Origin: Actinomadura rudentiformis
Lineage (GTDB): Bacteria; Actinomycetota; Actinomycetes; Streptosporangiales; Streptosporangiaceae
DNA length: 64,000 bases
Direction of reading: 5' to 3'
Assembly (NCBI RefSeq): GCF_008923185.1
Contig: NZ_WBMT01000032.1
Coordinates: 1 to 64,000 of the forward strand
The notes under the pieces are model-generated. The model ran no database searches. It worked only from the letters and a program-made list of their open reading frames with translations, and was not told the DNA's origin. This document shows, piece after piece, positions 25,649 through 33,682 of the stretch. Numbering within the stretch: position 1 is the stretch's first letter; each line of letters begins with the position of its first letter. A program made the translations under genes and the position numbers.

Positions 25649-26077
25649 GTGAGCGTGCGGACCCGTTCGACCCTGTCCCTGGCCGGCGTGGCGGTGGCCG
25701 CCGCTCTCGTCCTCACCGGCTGCGGCGGCGACGACAAGAAAGCCGACACCCCGGGCAAGGCCGACTCCGCGGCGCCCGCGAACCTCGCCCCGCTGCCCAA
25801 GGTCGCGCCCGCCGAGGTGAAGCCGCTCGTCGGCCGCTGGGTCGGCACCCGGCAGGACTACTTCCTCTTCAAACCGGACGGCAAGGGTGTCTGGATGAAG
25901 GACAAGAACACGCTCTGGAGCGGCCAGGCCATTCCGGAGAGCAAGGGCAAGTTCCGCTTCTCATGGCAGGGCGGTGACCCGAAGAACGCCTCGTACTGGG
26001 GCGCGGAAGTCAGCGCGGACGGCAAGAAGATGACCTTCGCCGGCACGAACCAGATCTACACGAAAGCGAAGGCATGA
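25649..26077 (+). CDS. Lipoprotein upstream of MoxR
   Basis: The 142-aa protein has a lipoprotein signal (hydrophobic stretch ending LTGC, Cys near residue 27). A soluble domain with RWVGTRQDYFLFKPDGKGVW and MTFAGTNQIY follows, suggesting a beta-rich fold. GTG 25649 follows GGAGG five bases upstream. The stop overlaps the MoxR start (ATGA), implying shared translation with the AAA ATPase and a membrane-surface role for the set. Confidence 0.8.
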   Translation: MSVRTRSTLSLAGVAVAAALVLTGCGGDDKKADTPGKADSAAPANLAPLPKVAPAEVKPLVGRWVGTRQDYFLFKPDGKGVWMKDKNTLWSGQAIPESKGKFRFSWQGGDPKNASYWGAEVSADGKKMTFAGTNQIYTKAKA

Positions 26078-26967
26078 GCCTGAATCCCGACTCCTTCTTC
26101 ATCTCGCCCGCCGACGTCGAGCGGGAACTCGCCCGAGCGGGGTATCTCGCCGACGACTCGATCGCCACCACCGTGTTCCTGGCGCAGGCGCTCGGCAAGC
26201 CGCTGCTGGTGGAGGGGCCGGCCGGGGTGGGCAAGACCGAGCTGGCCAAGGCGGTGGCCCAGGCCGGTGACGCCGAGCTGATCCGGTTGCAGTGCTACGA
26301 GGGCCTGGACGAGGCCCGCGCGCTGTACGAGTGGAACTACAAGAAGCAGCTGCTGCGCATCCAGGCGGCGCCGGACGGCCAGGCCTGGGACTCCACGCAC
26401 GACGACATCTTCACCGACGAGTTCCTCCTCGAACGCCCGTTGCTGGCCGCCATCCGGCGCAGCGGCGCCACGGTCCTGCTCATCGACGAGACCGACAAGG
26501 CCGACGTCGAGGTGGAGGGTCTGCTGCTGGAGGTGCTCTCCGACTTCCAGGTGACCATCCCGGAGCTCGGCACGGTCAAGGCGGTGCGCAGGCCGTTCGT
26601 GGTCCTCACCTCCAACGCCGCCCGCGAGCTGTCGGAGGCGCTCAAGCGCCGCTGCCTCTATCTGCACCTGGACTACCCCCAGCCGGACCGCGAGCGCGAC
26701 ATCGTGCTCGCGCAGGTCCCGGGCATCGAGGCCGAGCTGGCCGAGCAGCTGGTCCGGACCGTGGGGACGCTCCGCGCCCTGGAGATCAAGAAGGCGCCGT
26801 CGATCGCCGAGACCATCGACTGGGCCCGGACGCTGCTCGCCCTCGGGCTGGACGAGCTCGACGAGGCCGCCGTCGCCCGCACGCTCGGCGTCGTCCTCAA
26901 GCACGTCTCCGACCAGGAGCGCGCCGCCAAGGAACTGGGCCTCGGAAAACCGAGCCTCAAGAGCTGA
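26074..26967 (+). CDS. MoxR-family AAA+ ATPase
   Basis: The 297-aa AAA+ protein has Walker A (VEGPAGVGKTELAKAVA) near residue 50. Walker B and sensor segments are VLLIDETDKADVEVEG and VVLTSNAARELSEALKRR. MoxR ATPases act as chaperones that mature metal enzymes or regulate stress responses, typically beside a VWA-domain partner, and that partner follows here two bases after the stop. Confidence 0.93.
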   Translation: MSLNPDSFFISPADVERELARAGYLADDSIATTVFLAQALGKPLLVEGPAGVGKTELAKAVAQAGDAELIRLQCYEGLDEARALYEWNYKKQLLRIQAAPDGQAWDSTHDDIFTDEFLLERPLLAAIRRSGATVLLIDETDKADVEVEGLLLEVLSDFQVTIPELGTVKAVRRPFVVLTSNAARELSEALKRRCLYLHLDYPQPDRERDIVLAQVPGIEAELAEQLVRTVGTLRALEIKKAPSIAETIDWARTLLALGLDELDEAAVARTLGVVLKHVSDQERAAKELGLGKPSLKS

Positions 26968-26969
26968 CG

Positions 26970-28379
26970 ATGACGGCCCCCACTGGCGCGCGGCGCTCGC
27001 TCGTCGACCGGCACACCGCCTTCGTCGCGGCCCTCCGCGAGGCGGGCCTGCCGGTGTCGGTCGCCGAGGGCCTGGACGCGGTCCGCGCGATGCAGGTCAT
27101 CGACCTGGGCGAGCGGGAGACGCTGCGCGCCGCGTACGCCGCCACGCTCGTCAAGCGGCCCGCGCACCGGCAGACCTTCGACACGCTCTTCGACCTCTGG
27201 TTCCCCGCGGCGCTGGGCGACGGCGCGGTCCCGCCGGACCGGCCGATCCGGCGGCGCGAATCCGGGGAACGCCGCGTGCCGCCCGCGCTCGACCCCGAGG
27301 TCCAGGCCCGGCGCGAGGAGCTCTTCGAGCTGCTGCTCTCCGGTGACGACCCGGGCCTGCGGCAGTTCGCGCGGACGGCCGTGGCGGAGTACGGGCAGAC
27401 GCCCGGCCAGGAGTCGTGGTTCTCCTCCGGTGTACTCCGCGCCATGTCGGCCGAGACGTTGATGGCCCGGCTGCTCAACTCCGTGCTGACCGGCCAGGAC
27501 CGTGGTGGCATGGCCGAGCAGGTCGCGCGCCGCACGTTCCGCGACCGGATCTCGCGCTTCGAAGACCTGGTCGCGACCGAGGTCCGGCGGCGGATCGCCG
27601 AGGACACCGGGGTGGAACGCACCGCCCGCCTGGCCGTCCGCCCGCCCCTGGAACGGCTCGACTTCGCCTCCGCGAGCCGCGCCGACCTGACCGCGCTGCG
27701 CCGTGAGGTCTACCCGCTGGCCCGGCGCCTGGCCTCGCGGCTCACCCAGAAGCACCGGCTCGGACACCGGGGCCGCCTCGACTTCCGCCGGACGGTGCGC
27801 GCGTCGCTGGCGACCGGGGGAGTGCCGCTCACCACCCACCACCGGCCCCGCCGCCCGCACAAGCCCGAGCTGGTGATCCTGTGCGACGCCAGCGACTCGG
27901 TCTCGGCGTTCGCCCATTTCACGCTCCTGCTGACGTTCGCGCTGCGCGAGCAGTTCAGCAAGGTCCGGGCGTTCGCCTTCATCGACGCGACCGATGAGAT
28001 CACCAAGTACTTCGCGCCCGGCACCGACGTCGTCGACGCGATGACGCGGATGGCCGCCGAGGCCGATCTGGTCTGGATCACCGGGCGCAGCAACTACGGC
28101 CATGCGATCAAGGTGTTCGACGAGAAGTACGCGGACGCCATCACGCCCAAGACCTCGCTCCTCGTCCTCGGCGACGCCCGTTCCAACTACGGCGAGCTCT
28201 CCCTGCCGATCCTGCGCCGCATGGTCGATCAGGCCCGGCACGCGTACTGGCTCAATCCCGAGCCCCGCTCCCAGTGGGACACCGGCGACTCGGCCGCCTC
28301 CCGGTACGGCGAGCTCCTGCCGATGTACGAATGCCGCAACCTGACGCAGCTCGCCGAATTCATCGAGGAACTCGCCTAG
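26970..28379 (+). CDS. VWA domain (CoxE-like) protein
   Basis: The 469-aa protein has a variable helical N-terminal half. The C-terminal von Willebrand A-like domain carries the MIDAS core LVILCDASDSVSAFA (DxSxS) near residue 300. RSNYGHAIKVFDEKY and LLVLGDARSNYGE complete the fold. CoxE/VWA proteins pair with MoxR ATPases. It follows MoxR with almost no gap, so the lipoprotein, ATPase and VWA protein form one transcription unit. Confidence 0.9.
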   Translation: MTAPTGARRSLVDRHTAFVAALREAGLPVSVAEGLDAVRAMQVIDLGERETLRAAYAATLVKRPAHRQTFDTLFDLWFPAALGDGAVPPDRPIRRRESGERRVPPALDPEVQARREELFELLLSGDDPGLRQFARTAVAEYGQTPGQESWFSSGVLRAMSAETLMARLLNSVLTGQDRGGMAEQVARRTFRDRISRFEDLVATEVRRRIAEDTGVERTARLAVRPPLERLDFASASRADLTALRREVYPLARRLASRLTQKHRLGHRGRLDFRRTVRASLATGGVPLTTHHRPRRPHKPELVILCDASDSVSAFAHFTLLLTFALREQFSKVRAFAFIDATDEITKYFAPGTDVVDAMTRMAAEADLVWITGRSNYGHAIKVFDEKYADAITPKTSLLVLGDARSNYGELSLPILRRMVDQARHAYWLNPEPRSQWDTGDSAASRYGELLPMYECRNLTQLAEFIEELA

Positions 28380-28389
28380 GAACTGGGCG

Positions 28390-28965
28390 TCAGGACGCGC
28401 CCAGGGCCCGGGCGATGAGGTCGGCGACGGCGTCGGGGTCGACGGCCTGGCCGGTGAGCTGGGAGAGGTTCTCCTGGTAGATGAGGACGGCGGCGAACGT
28501 GGCGGCGGCGGCCTCCAGGCGGGCCTGGTCGCCGCGGGAGCCGGGCAGGGCGAGCTCGAGCGCGCGCCGGGCCCGGCCGAAGACCTCACTGTTGAGGCGC
28601 CCGAGCCGTTCGCCGACGGACGTGTGGGTGTCGGCCTCCCGGAAGAGGATCCGGCGCATGGCCGGGGAGGCGCGCAACGGGAAACGGCGGGCCAGCCGGG
28701 AGAGCGTGCCCGCGGGGTCGCCGGGCAGGGCCTCCACGGCCTCCTCGGGCAGCTCCTCGATGAACGTGCGCTCGTCGATCAGGGCGACCAGGACGTCGAT
28801 CTTCTGCGGGAAGTAGTGGAAGACCAGGCCCTTGGGGACATGGGCGAGCCTGGCGATGCGCGCCGTCGAGCTGGCGTCGTAACCGCGCTCGGCGAACAGG
28901 GTCTCGGCCGCGTCCAGGATGCGGGTACGGGCATCGACCTCGTCGTCCTTCTTCGAGGCCCTCAT
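28390..28965 (-). CDS. TetR-family transcriptional regulator
   Basis: The 191-aa protein has an N-terminal helix-turn-helix typical of TetR (TRILDAAETLFAERGYDASS TARIARLAHVPKGLVFHYFP). The ligand domain ends in YQENLSQLTGQ. The start ATG 28965 is preceded by AGGAGG. It converges on the VWA gene and is divergent from the cyclase. The ligand and target are unknown. Confidence 0.9.
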   Translation of the reverse strand: MRASKKDDEVDARTRILDAAETLFAERGYDASSTARIARLAHVPKGLVFHYFPQKIDVLVALIDERTFIEELPEEAVEALPGDPAGTLSRLARRFPLRASPAMRRILFREADTHTSVGERLGRLNSEVFGRARRALELALPGSRGDQARLEAAAATFAAVLIYQENLSQLTGQAVDPDAVADLIARALGAS

Positions 28966-29164
28966 GGTCGGCGCCTCCTGAAAAGGGTCGTGGCCCCGGG
29001 CGCGCACGCGCCGGGGACCACCTCGGGGCCTTCGTTCAGGCCGCGGCGGCGCCGCGTGCCCGGGTGGTTCCCCACAGGCCGACGATAGTCGCGACGCCGC
29101 CGGCGATCCATGCCGTCCAGGCGAGATCCGTGAGGCCCCGGCGGGCCGGAACACGGAAATAACG

Positions 29165-29170
29165 GGATAA
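29165..29170 (+). promoter_or_regulatory. Candidate -10 box for the cyclase gene
   Basis: GATAAT lies 12 bases before the ATG at 29182, so transcription would begin very near the start codon and the message may be almost leaderless. No clear Shine-Dalgarno is seen. Confidence 0.4.
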
Positions 29171-29181
29171 TCTCCACCCTC

Positions 29182-30765
29182 ATGGAGCTCGAAGAGGTGG
29201 ACGCCGCGGCGGTGCGCCCGCGGCGAAGCCTGTTCGGCCCCCTGTGGCGGCTGTTCGACGGGCGCCCCGAAGACTCGCGCAGCCAGATCGTCCGCCGCGC
29301 CCGGCTGCTGGTGACCGTCACCACCGGCCTGGCCAACCTGGTCGGCGCCCTGGTCGTGCTGCTGTTCACCGTCATCGTCCCCAACCCCGACGGACTGGTC
29401 TCGGACCGGCTGCGCCTGATCAACTTCGTGGTGTTCGGCGCGTACGTCATCCTGGCCGTGCCGGTCGGCCTGATGCTGGGCGAGCGCTTCTTCCGGCGCG
29501 TCCGGCGGCTGGTGGAGACCGACCGCGCGCCCGACAAACGCGAGCGCCTCCTGCTGCTGTACGGGCCGTTGCGCCTGATGGCCGTCCACCTGACGCTGTG
29601 GGGCATCGGCACGGTCGGGTGGGTCGTGATCAACGCCCCGTTCCACGGCCTGCTGGCGGTCAAGCTCGGCCTGACGAGCCTGCTGGGCGGCCTGACCACC
29701 TGCACCGTCGTCTACCTGCTCACCGAGCGCTTGCTGCGGCGGGCGGTGACCACCGCGCTGCGCACCGGCATGCCGCAGCACACCGGGCTGCCGGGCGTGG
29801 TGGCCAGGTCCGTGCTGGCCTGGGCGCTGGGCACGGCCGTGCCCATTCTCGGCCTGATCGTGCTCGCGGTCGGCTCGTTCCTGATCGCCAGGGTGACCGT
29901 CCGGGACTTCGCGCTGGCGGTCCTGGCTCTCGGCGGCATCGCGCTCGTCGTCGGCCTCGGCGTCACCTACGGCGCGGCCCGGGCCATCGCCGACCCGGTC
30001 GAGTCGGTACGGCTGGGCCTGGCCAAGGTCGAACGCGGCGACCTGGACGTGGAGGTGCCCGTCTACGACGCCAGCGAGGTCGGCCTGCTCCAGGCGGGGT
30101 TCAACCACATGGCGTCGGGACTGCGCGAGCACGCCCGGCTCCAGGATCTTTTCGGCCGGCAAGTGGGGGAGGACGTCGCGCGGGTCGCGCTGGAGCGCGG
30201 CATCGACCTCGGCGGCGAGCTGCGCGAGGTCGCGGTGATCTTCGTGGACATCGTCGGCTCCACCCGGCTGGCCGCCGACCGGCCGCCCACCGAGGTGGTC
30301 AAGCTGCTCAACGACTTCTTCGCCGTCGTGGTCGAGGTGATCGGCCGCCATGGCGGGTGGATCAACAAGTTCGAGGGTGACGCCGCTCTGGCGATCTTCG
30401 GTGCGCCGCTGGATCTGGACGGCGCGGAGACCCGGGCACTGGCCGCGGCGCGCGAGCTGGCCGAGCGGCTGCGGGCCGAGATGCCCGGCGTGGAGGCGGG
30501 CGTCGGGGTCTCGGCGGGGGAGGCCGTGGCGGGGCACATCGGTGCCGAGGAACGGTTCGAGTACACCGTGATCGGCGACCCCGTGAACGAGGCGGCCCGG
30601 CTGACCGACCTCGCCAAGTCGACGGCCGGCCGCGTTCTCGCCGCCGGCGCGGTCGTCGAGTCGGCCGACCCCGACGAGGCGGCGCGGTGGTGGCTCGGCG
30701 AGGAGGTCACCCTGCGCGGCCGGGCGGCCGCGACGCGCCTGGCCGAGCCGCGCAAGGAGGCCTGA
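29182..30765 (+). CDS. Class III adenylate/guanylate cyclase with membrane and HAMP domains
   Basis: The 527-aa protein has about six N-terminal membrane helices (1-285) and a HAMP linker (about 275-330: AIADPVESVRLGLAKVERGDLD). The C-terminal class III catalytic domain follows. Metal Asp residues are in FVDIVGSTRLAA and INKFEGDAALAIFG, and the base and transition-state residues in YTVIGDPVNEAARL are present, so it should be active. ATP versus GTP is not decided by inspection. It probably senses a membrane signal and makes cyclic nucleotide. The start has no obvious ribosome site but a -10-like box sits just ahead. Confidence 0.92.
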   Translation: MELEEVDAAAVRPRRSLFGPLWRLFDGRPEDSRSQIVRRARLLVTVTTGLANLVGALVVLLFTVIVPNPDGLVSDRLRLINFVVFGAYVILAVPVGLMLGERFFRRVRRLVETDRAPDKRERLLLLYGPLRLMAVHLTLWGIGTVGWVVINAPFHGLLAVKLGLTSLLGGLTTCTVVYLLTERLLRRAVTTALRTGMPQHTGLPGVVARSVLAWALGTAVPILGLIVLAVGSFLIARVTVRDFALAVLALGGIALVVGLGVTYGAARAIADPVESVRLGLAKVERGDLDVEVPVYDASEVGLLQAGFNHMASGLREHARLQDLFGRQVGEDVARVALERGIDLGGELREVAVIFVDIVGSTRLAADRPPTEVVKLLNDFFAVVVEVIGRHGGWINKFEGDAALAIFGAPLDLDGAETRALAAARELAERLRAEMPGVEAGVGVSAGEAVAGHIGAEERFEYTVIGDPVNEAARLTDLAKSTAGRVLAAGAVVESADPDEAARWWLGEEVTLRGRAAATRLAEPRKEA

Positions 30766-30806
30766 ACGTTCATCGCGTGTCTGGCGCTCGGCGCGTGTCT
30801 GCCCGT

Positions 30807-31592
30807 TCAGCGCGTGTAGAGCGTGGCTCCGTGGAGTTCGGTGTAGAACGGCGACTTGGTGAAGCCGGGGCCGGTCTCCTCGCCGATGTAGATGTCGGCG
30901 TGGTGGTCGCCGCCCCATCCAGGCCGGAAGACGTCGGTCACCGTCCACTCATGGGAACGGAACTTCGCGCATGTCGTCGCCTTGATCCGCCGTCCGGCGC
31001 CGTTCTTCCCGCAGTCGGTGATGAGGAACCTGCTGCCCCGGGTGAGCACGTCCCGGTCGGCGGCGGCCGTGCTCCACGGGCGCAGCGGCCGGCCCGCCGA
31101 GTCGCGGGTCGTGTCGTCCAGCCACCAGCCGACGCTGGACGACCAGTTGAGGTAGCGCCCGCGTTGCGGTCCCGTGGTGATCCGGCCGCTGCCCTCGATC
31201 TTCACTGCCTTGATGAAGTCCTCGGGGTACGAGCCGAGCGGCGCCTTCCCCCACTTGCAGTGGAACTCGGTGCAACCCCGCACGGCCTTGGGCTTGCCGC
31301 CGTGGAACCGTTCGACCAGCGTGTAGTAGACCGTGATCCGCCAGCGTCCGGGCTTGCCCACCGGCTTGCCGCCGGGTCCGGGCGAGAGCGGCCGCGGAGG
31401 TGCGCTCGCGCGCCGCGGATCGGCGACGGGCGCGGACGGGGTCACCAAGGGCGCGGGCTGGTCGGTGACCAGCGGCGGGACGGCGACCGGCGGCGCATCC
31501 GCCGAGGCGGAGGAGCCGGAACCGCAGCCCGCCGTCGCAAGGGCACAGGATGCGAGCAGGGCGGCCGGAACGGGCCGTGCTCTGCCCCGCAT
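30807..31592 (-). CDS. Lipoprotein with 3D-like (Asp) barrel domain
   Basis: The 261-aa protein has a lipobox (LATAGC) near residue 23 and a proline/alanine linker to about residue 75. A C-terminal domain follows with WRITVYYTLVERF, a Cys-rich middle (GCTEFHCKWG), RFLITDCGKNG and VTDVFRPGWGGDHHADIYIG. The spacing of the Asp motif recalls the 3D domain of MltA-like lytic transglycosylases and Rpf/YabE-type proteins, but the match is only visual. ATG 31592 begins RGRARPVPAALLASCALA. Function is open; cell-wall action is the leading guess. Confidence 0.65.
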   Translation of the reverse strand: MRGRARPVPAALLASCALATAGCGSGSSASADAPPVAVPPLVTDQPAPLVTPSAPVADPRRASAPPRPLSPGPGGKPVGKPGRWRITVYYTLVERFHGGKPKAVRGCTEFHCKWGKAPLGSYPEDFIKAVKIEGSGRITTGPQRGRYLNWSSSVGWWLDDTTRDSAGRPLRPWSTAAADRDVLTRGSRFLITDCGKNGAGRRIKATTCAKFRSHEWTVTDVFRPGWGGDHHADIYIGEETGPGFTKSPFYTELHGATLYTR

Positions 31593-31710
31593 CGCATCTC
31601 CCGTCTCAGCGGCTCACATCCATGCCCCAGGCATCGAGTGTGGACTCTATCCCGTCGATGCGTCCGATGTGTCCGGTTCGGCGATGCCGGAGACGGGCGC
31701 GACAGATGGC

Positions 31711-32349
31711 TCAGTGCCCGCGTGAGATCCATTCCTCCAGATGCGGGGCCTCGTCGCCGATGGTGGTGCTGTCGCCGTGCCCGGTGCGGACCACGGTCTG
31801 AGCCGGAAGGCTCAGCAGCCGTTCCCGGATGGACGTGATGATCGTGGGGAAGTCGGAGAACGACCGGCCGGTCGCGCCGGGTCCTCCCTGGAAGAGGGTG
31901 TCGCCGGAGAAGACCGTGCCCAGGTCCGCCGCGTAGAGGCACACCGCCCCCGGACTGTGGCCGGGTGTGTGCAGGACTCTGAGCTCCGTCCCGGCGACCG
32001 TGATGACCTGCCCGTCGGCCAGCTCGCCGTTCGGGCTCACATCGGGGTGCCGCTGCTTCCAGAGCATGAGGTCGTCGGGGTGCAGGAGCACCGGCGCGCC
32101 GGTGCGGGCCGCGAGCGCGGGCGCCGCGTCGATGTGGTCGTCGTGGCCGTGGGTGGAGACGATCGCCAGCAGCTCGCGGCCGCCCACCGCCGCGGCGATG
32201 GCGTCGGCGTCGTGCGCGGCGTCGATGACGATCGCCTCGGTGTCGTCGCCGACGATCCAGACGTTGTTGTCGACCTCCCACGTGCCGCCGTCCAGGGAGA
32301 ACGTGCCGGACGTGACGAGATGCTCGATGCGCGCGTTCGACGCCGTCAC
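31711..32349 (-). CDS. MBL-fold hydrolase paired with mycothiol-dependent dehydrogenase
   Basis: The 212-aa MBL hydrolase has STHGHDDHIDAAPAL, HTPGHSPGAVCLY, FSGDTLF and a terminal RTGHGDSTTIG, so the metal site is complete. GTG 32349 overlaps the stop of the upstream dehydrogenase by four bases (GTGA). The pairing is the clue: a small MBL protein next to S-(hydroxymethyl)mycothiol dehydrogenase recurs in actinomycetes and may hydrolyse the S-formylmycothiol product. That function is inference. Confidence 0.85.
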   Translation of the reverse strand: MTASNARIEHLVTSGTFSLDGGTWEVDNNVWIVGDDTEAIVIDAAHDADAIAAAVGGRELLAIVSTHGHDDHIDAAPALAARTGAPVLLHPDDLMLWKQRHPDVSPNGELADGQVITVAGTELRVLHTPGHSPGAVCLYAADLGTVFSGDTLFQGGPGATGRSFSDFPTIITSIRERLLSLPAQTVVRTGHGDSTTIGDEAPHLEEWISRGH

Positions 32350-33431
32350 AGGACCACCACCGAGCGCAGCACGTCGCCGTGGTGCATCTTTTCGAAGGCG
32401 GCCTCGACGCCGTCCAGCGGGATCGTCTCGGACACGAACGCGTCCAGGTCGAGGCGCCCTTGGAGGTAGAGGTCGATGAGCATGGGGAAGTCGCGGCTGG
32501 GCAGGCAGTCGCCGTACCAGGAGGACTTGAGCGAGCCGCCGCGGCCGAAGACGTCGAGCAGCGGCAGCTCCAGCTTCATCTCGGGCGTGGGCACGCCGAC
32601 CAGCACGACCGTGCCGGCCAGGTCGCGGGCGTAGAAGGCCTGCTTGTAGGTCTCGGGACGGCCGACCGCCTCGATGACGACGTCGGCGCCGAACCCGCCG
32701 GTCAGCTTCTGGACGGCCTCGGCGACATCGGTGTCCTTGGCGTTGACGGTGTGCGTGGCGCCCAGTCCTGAGGCGGCGGCGAGCTTGCGCTCGTCCAGGT
32801 CGATGGCGATGATCTTCGCGGCGCCGGCGAGGCGGGCGCCGAGGACGGCGGCCGAGCCGACCCCGCCGCAGCCGATGACCGCCACGCTGTCTCCGCGGCC
32901 CACGTTGCCGGTGTTGATGGCGGCGCCGATCCCTGCCATGACGCCGCAGCCCAGCAGCCCGGCGGCGGCGGGGGAGGCGGCCGGGTCGACCTTGGTGCAC
33001 TGCCCGGCGGCCACCAGGGTCTTGTCGGCGAACGCGCCGATGCCCAGCGCGGGGGAGAGCTCGGTGCCGTCGGCCAGCGTCATCTTCCGCTCGGCGTTAT
33101 GGGTGTTGAAGCAGTACCAGGGACGTCCGCGCGTGCAGGCCCGGCACTGCCCGCACACCGCGCGCCAGTTGAGGATCACGAAGTCGCCCGGCGCCACCTC
33201 GGTGACGCCCGCGCCCACCGACTCGACGATTCCGGCGGCCTCGTGCCCGAGCAGGAACGGGAACTCGTCGTTGATGCCGCCCTCCCGGTAGTGCAGGTCC
33301 GTGTGGCAGACCCCGCAGGCCTGGACCTGCACGACGGCCTCGCCCGGCCCGGGATCGGGAATCGTGATGGTCTCGATCCGCACCGGCTCGCCTTTGCCCG
33401 GTGCGATGACTCCGCGTACCTGCTGCGCCAT
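32346..33431 (-). CDS. mscR: S-(hydroxymethyl)mycothiol dehydrogenase (formaldehyde detoxification)
   Basis: The 361-aa zinc alcohol dehydrogenase matches mycothiol-dependent formaldehyde dehydrogenase in length and motifs. The catalytic zinc site is ACGVCHTDLHY and LLGHEAAGIVE, the structural zinc cysteines are in CGQCRACTRGRPWYC, and the NAD fold has VIGCGGVGSAAVLGA. It oxidises the formaldehyde-mycothiol adduct. ATG 33431 gives the usual MAQQVRGVIAPGKGEPVRIE start. It is coupled to the MBL gene. Confidence 0.92.
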   Translation of the reverse strand: MAQQVRGVIAPGKGEPVRIETITIPDPGPGEAVVQVQACGVCHTDLHYREGGINDEFPFLLGHEAAGIVESVGAGVTEVAPGDFVILNWRAVCGQCRACTRGRPWYCFNTHNAERKMTLADGTELSPALGIGAFADKTLVAAGQCTKVDPAASPAAAGLLGCGVMAGIGAAINTGNVGRGDSVAVIGCGGVGSAAVLGARLAGAAKIIAIDLDERKLAAASGLGATHTVNAKDTDVAEAVQKLTGGFGADVVIEAVGRPETYKQAFYARDLAGTVVLVGVPTPEMKLELPLLDVFGRGGSLKSSWYGDCLPSRDFPMLIDLYLQGRLDLDAFVSETIPLDGVEAAFEKMHHGDVLRSVVVL

Positions 33432-33654
33432 AGCCGCTCCCGTCCTCATGCCGTGGACCATATTCCGTGGACCATGCCCTCCGACCCTATCGACCGGCAC
33501 GCTCGGGAACGTTCCAATCCCAGGAAGATCCTCGATCAACGTGGCGGGGTCGGGAACGGCTCGCTCTCAGGTAGCACGAACTAGATCACTAGGGCGGGCG
33601 ATGCGGGTCCGGTGTGCCGCGCAACACGCTTGAGGCACATCGACCACGACCCCT

Positions 33655-33682
33655 TGAGAGGGATCGACTGAGAGGGACCGAC
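33655..33682 (+). repeat. Tandem 14-bp repeat duplicating the Shine-Dalgarno
   Basis: TGAGAGGGATCGAC (33655-33668) is followed directly by TGAGAGGGACCGAC (33669-33682), one base different. The second copy abuts the ATG at 33683, so the GAGAGGGA ribosome site is present twice. Confidence 0.85.
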
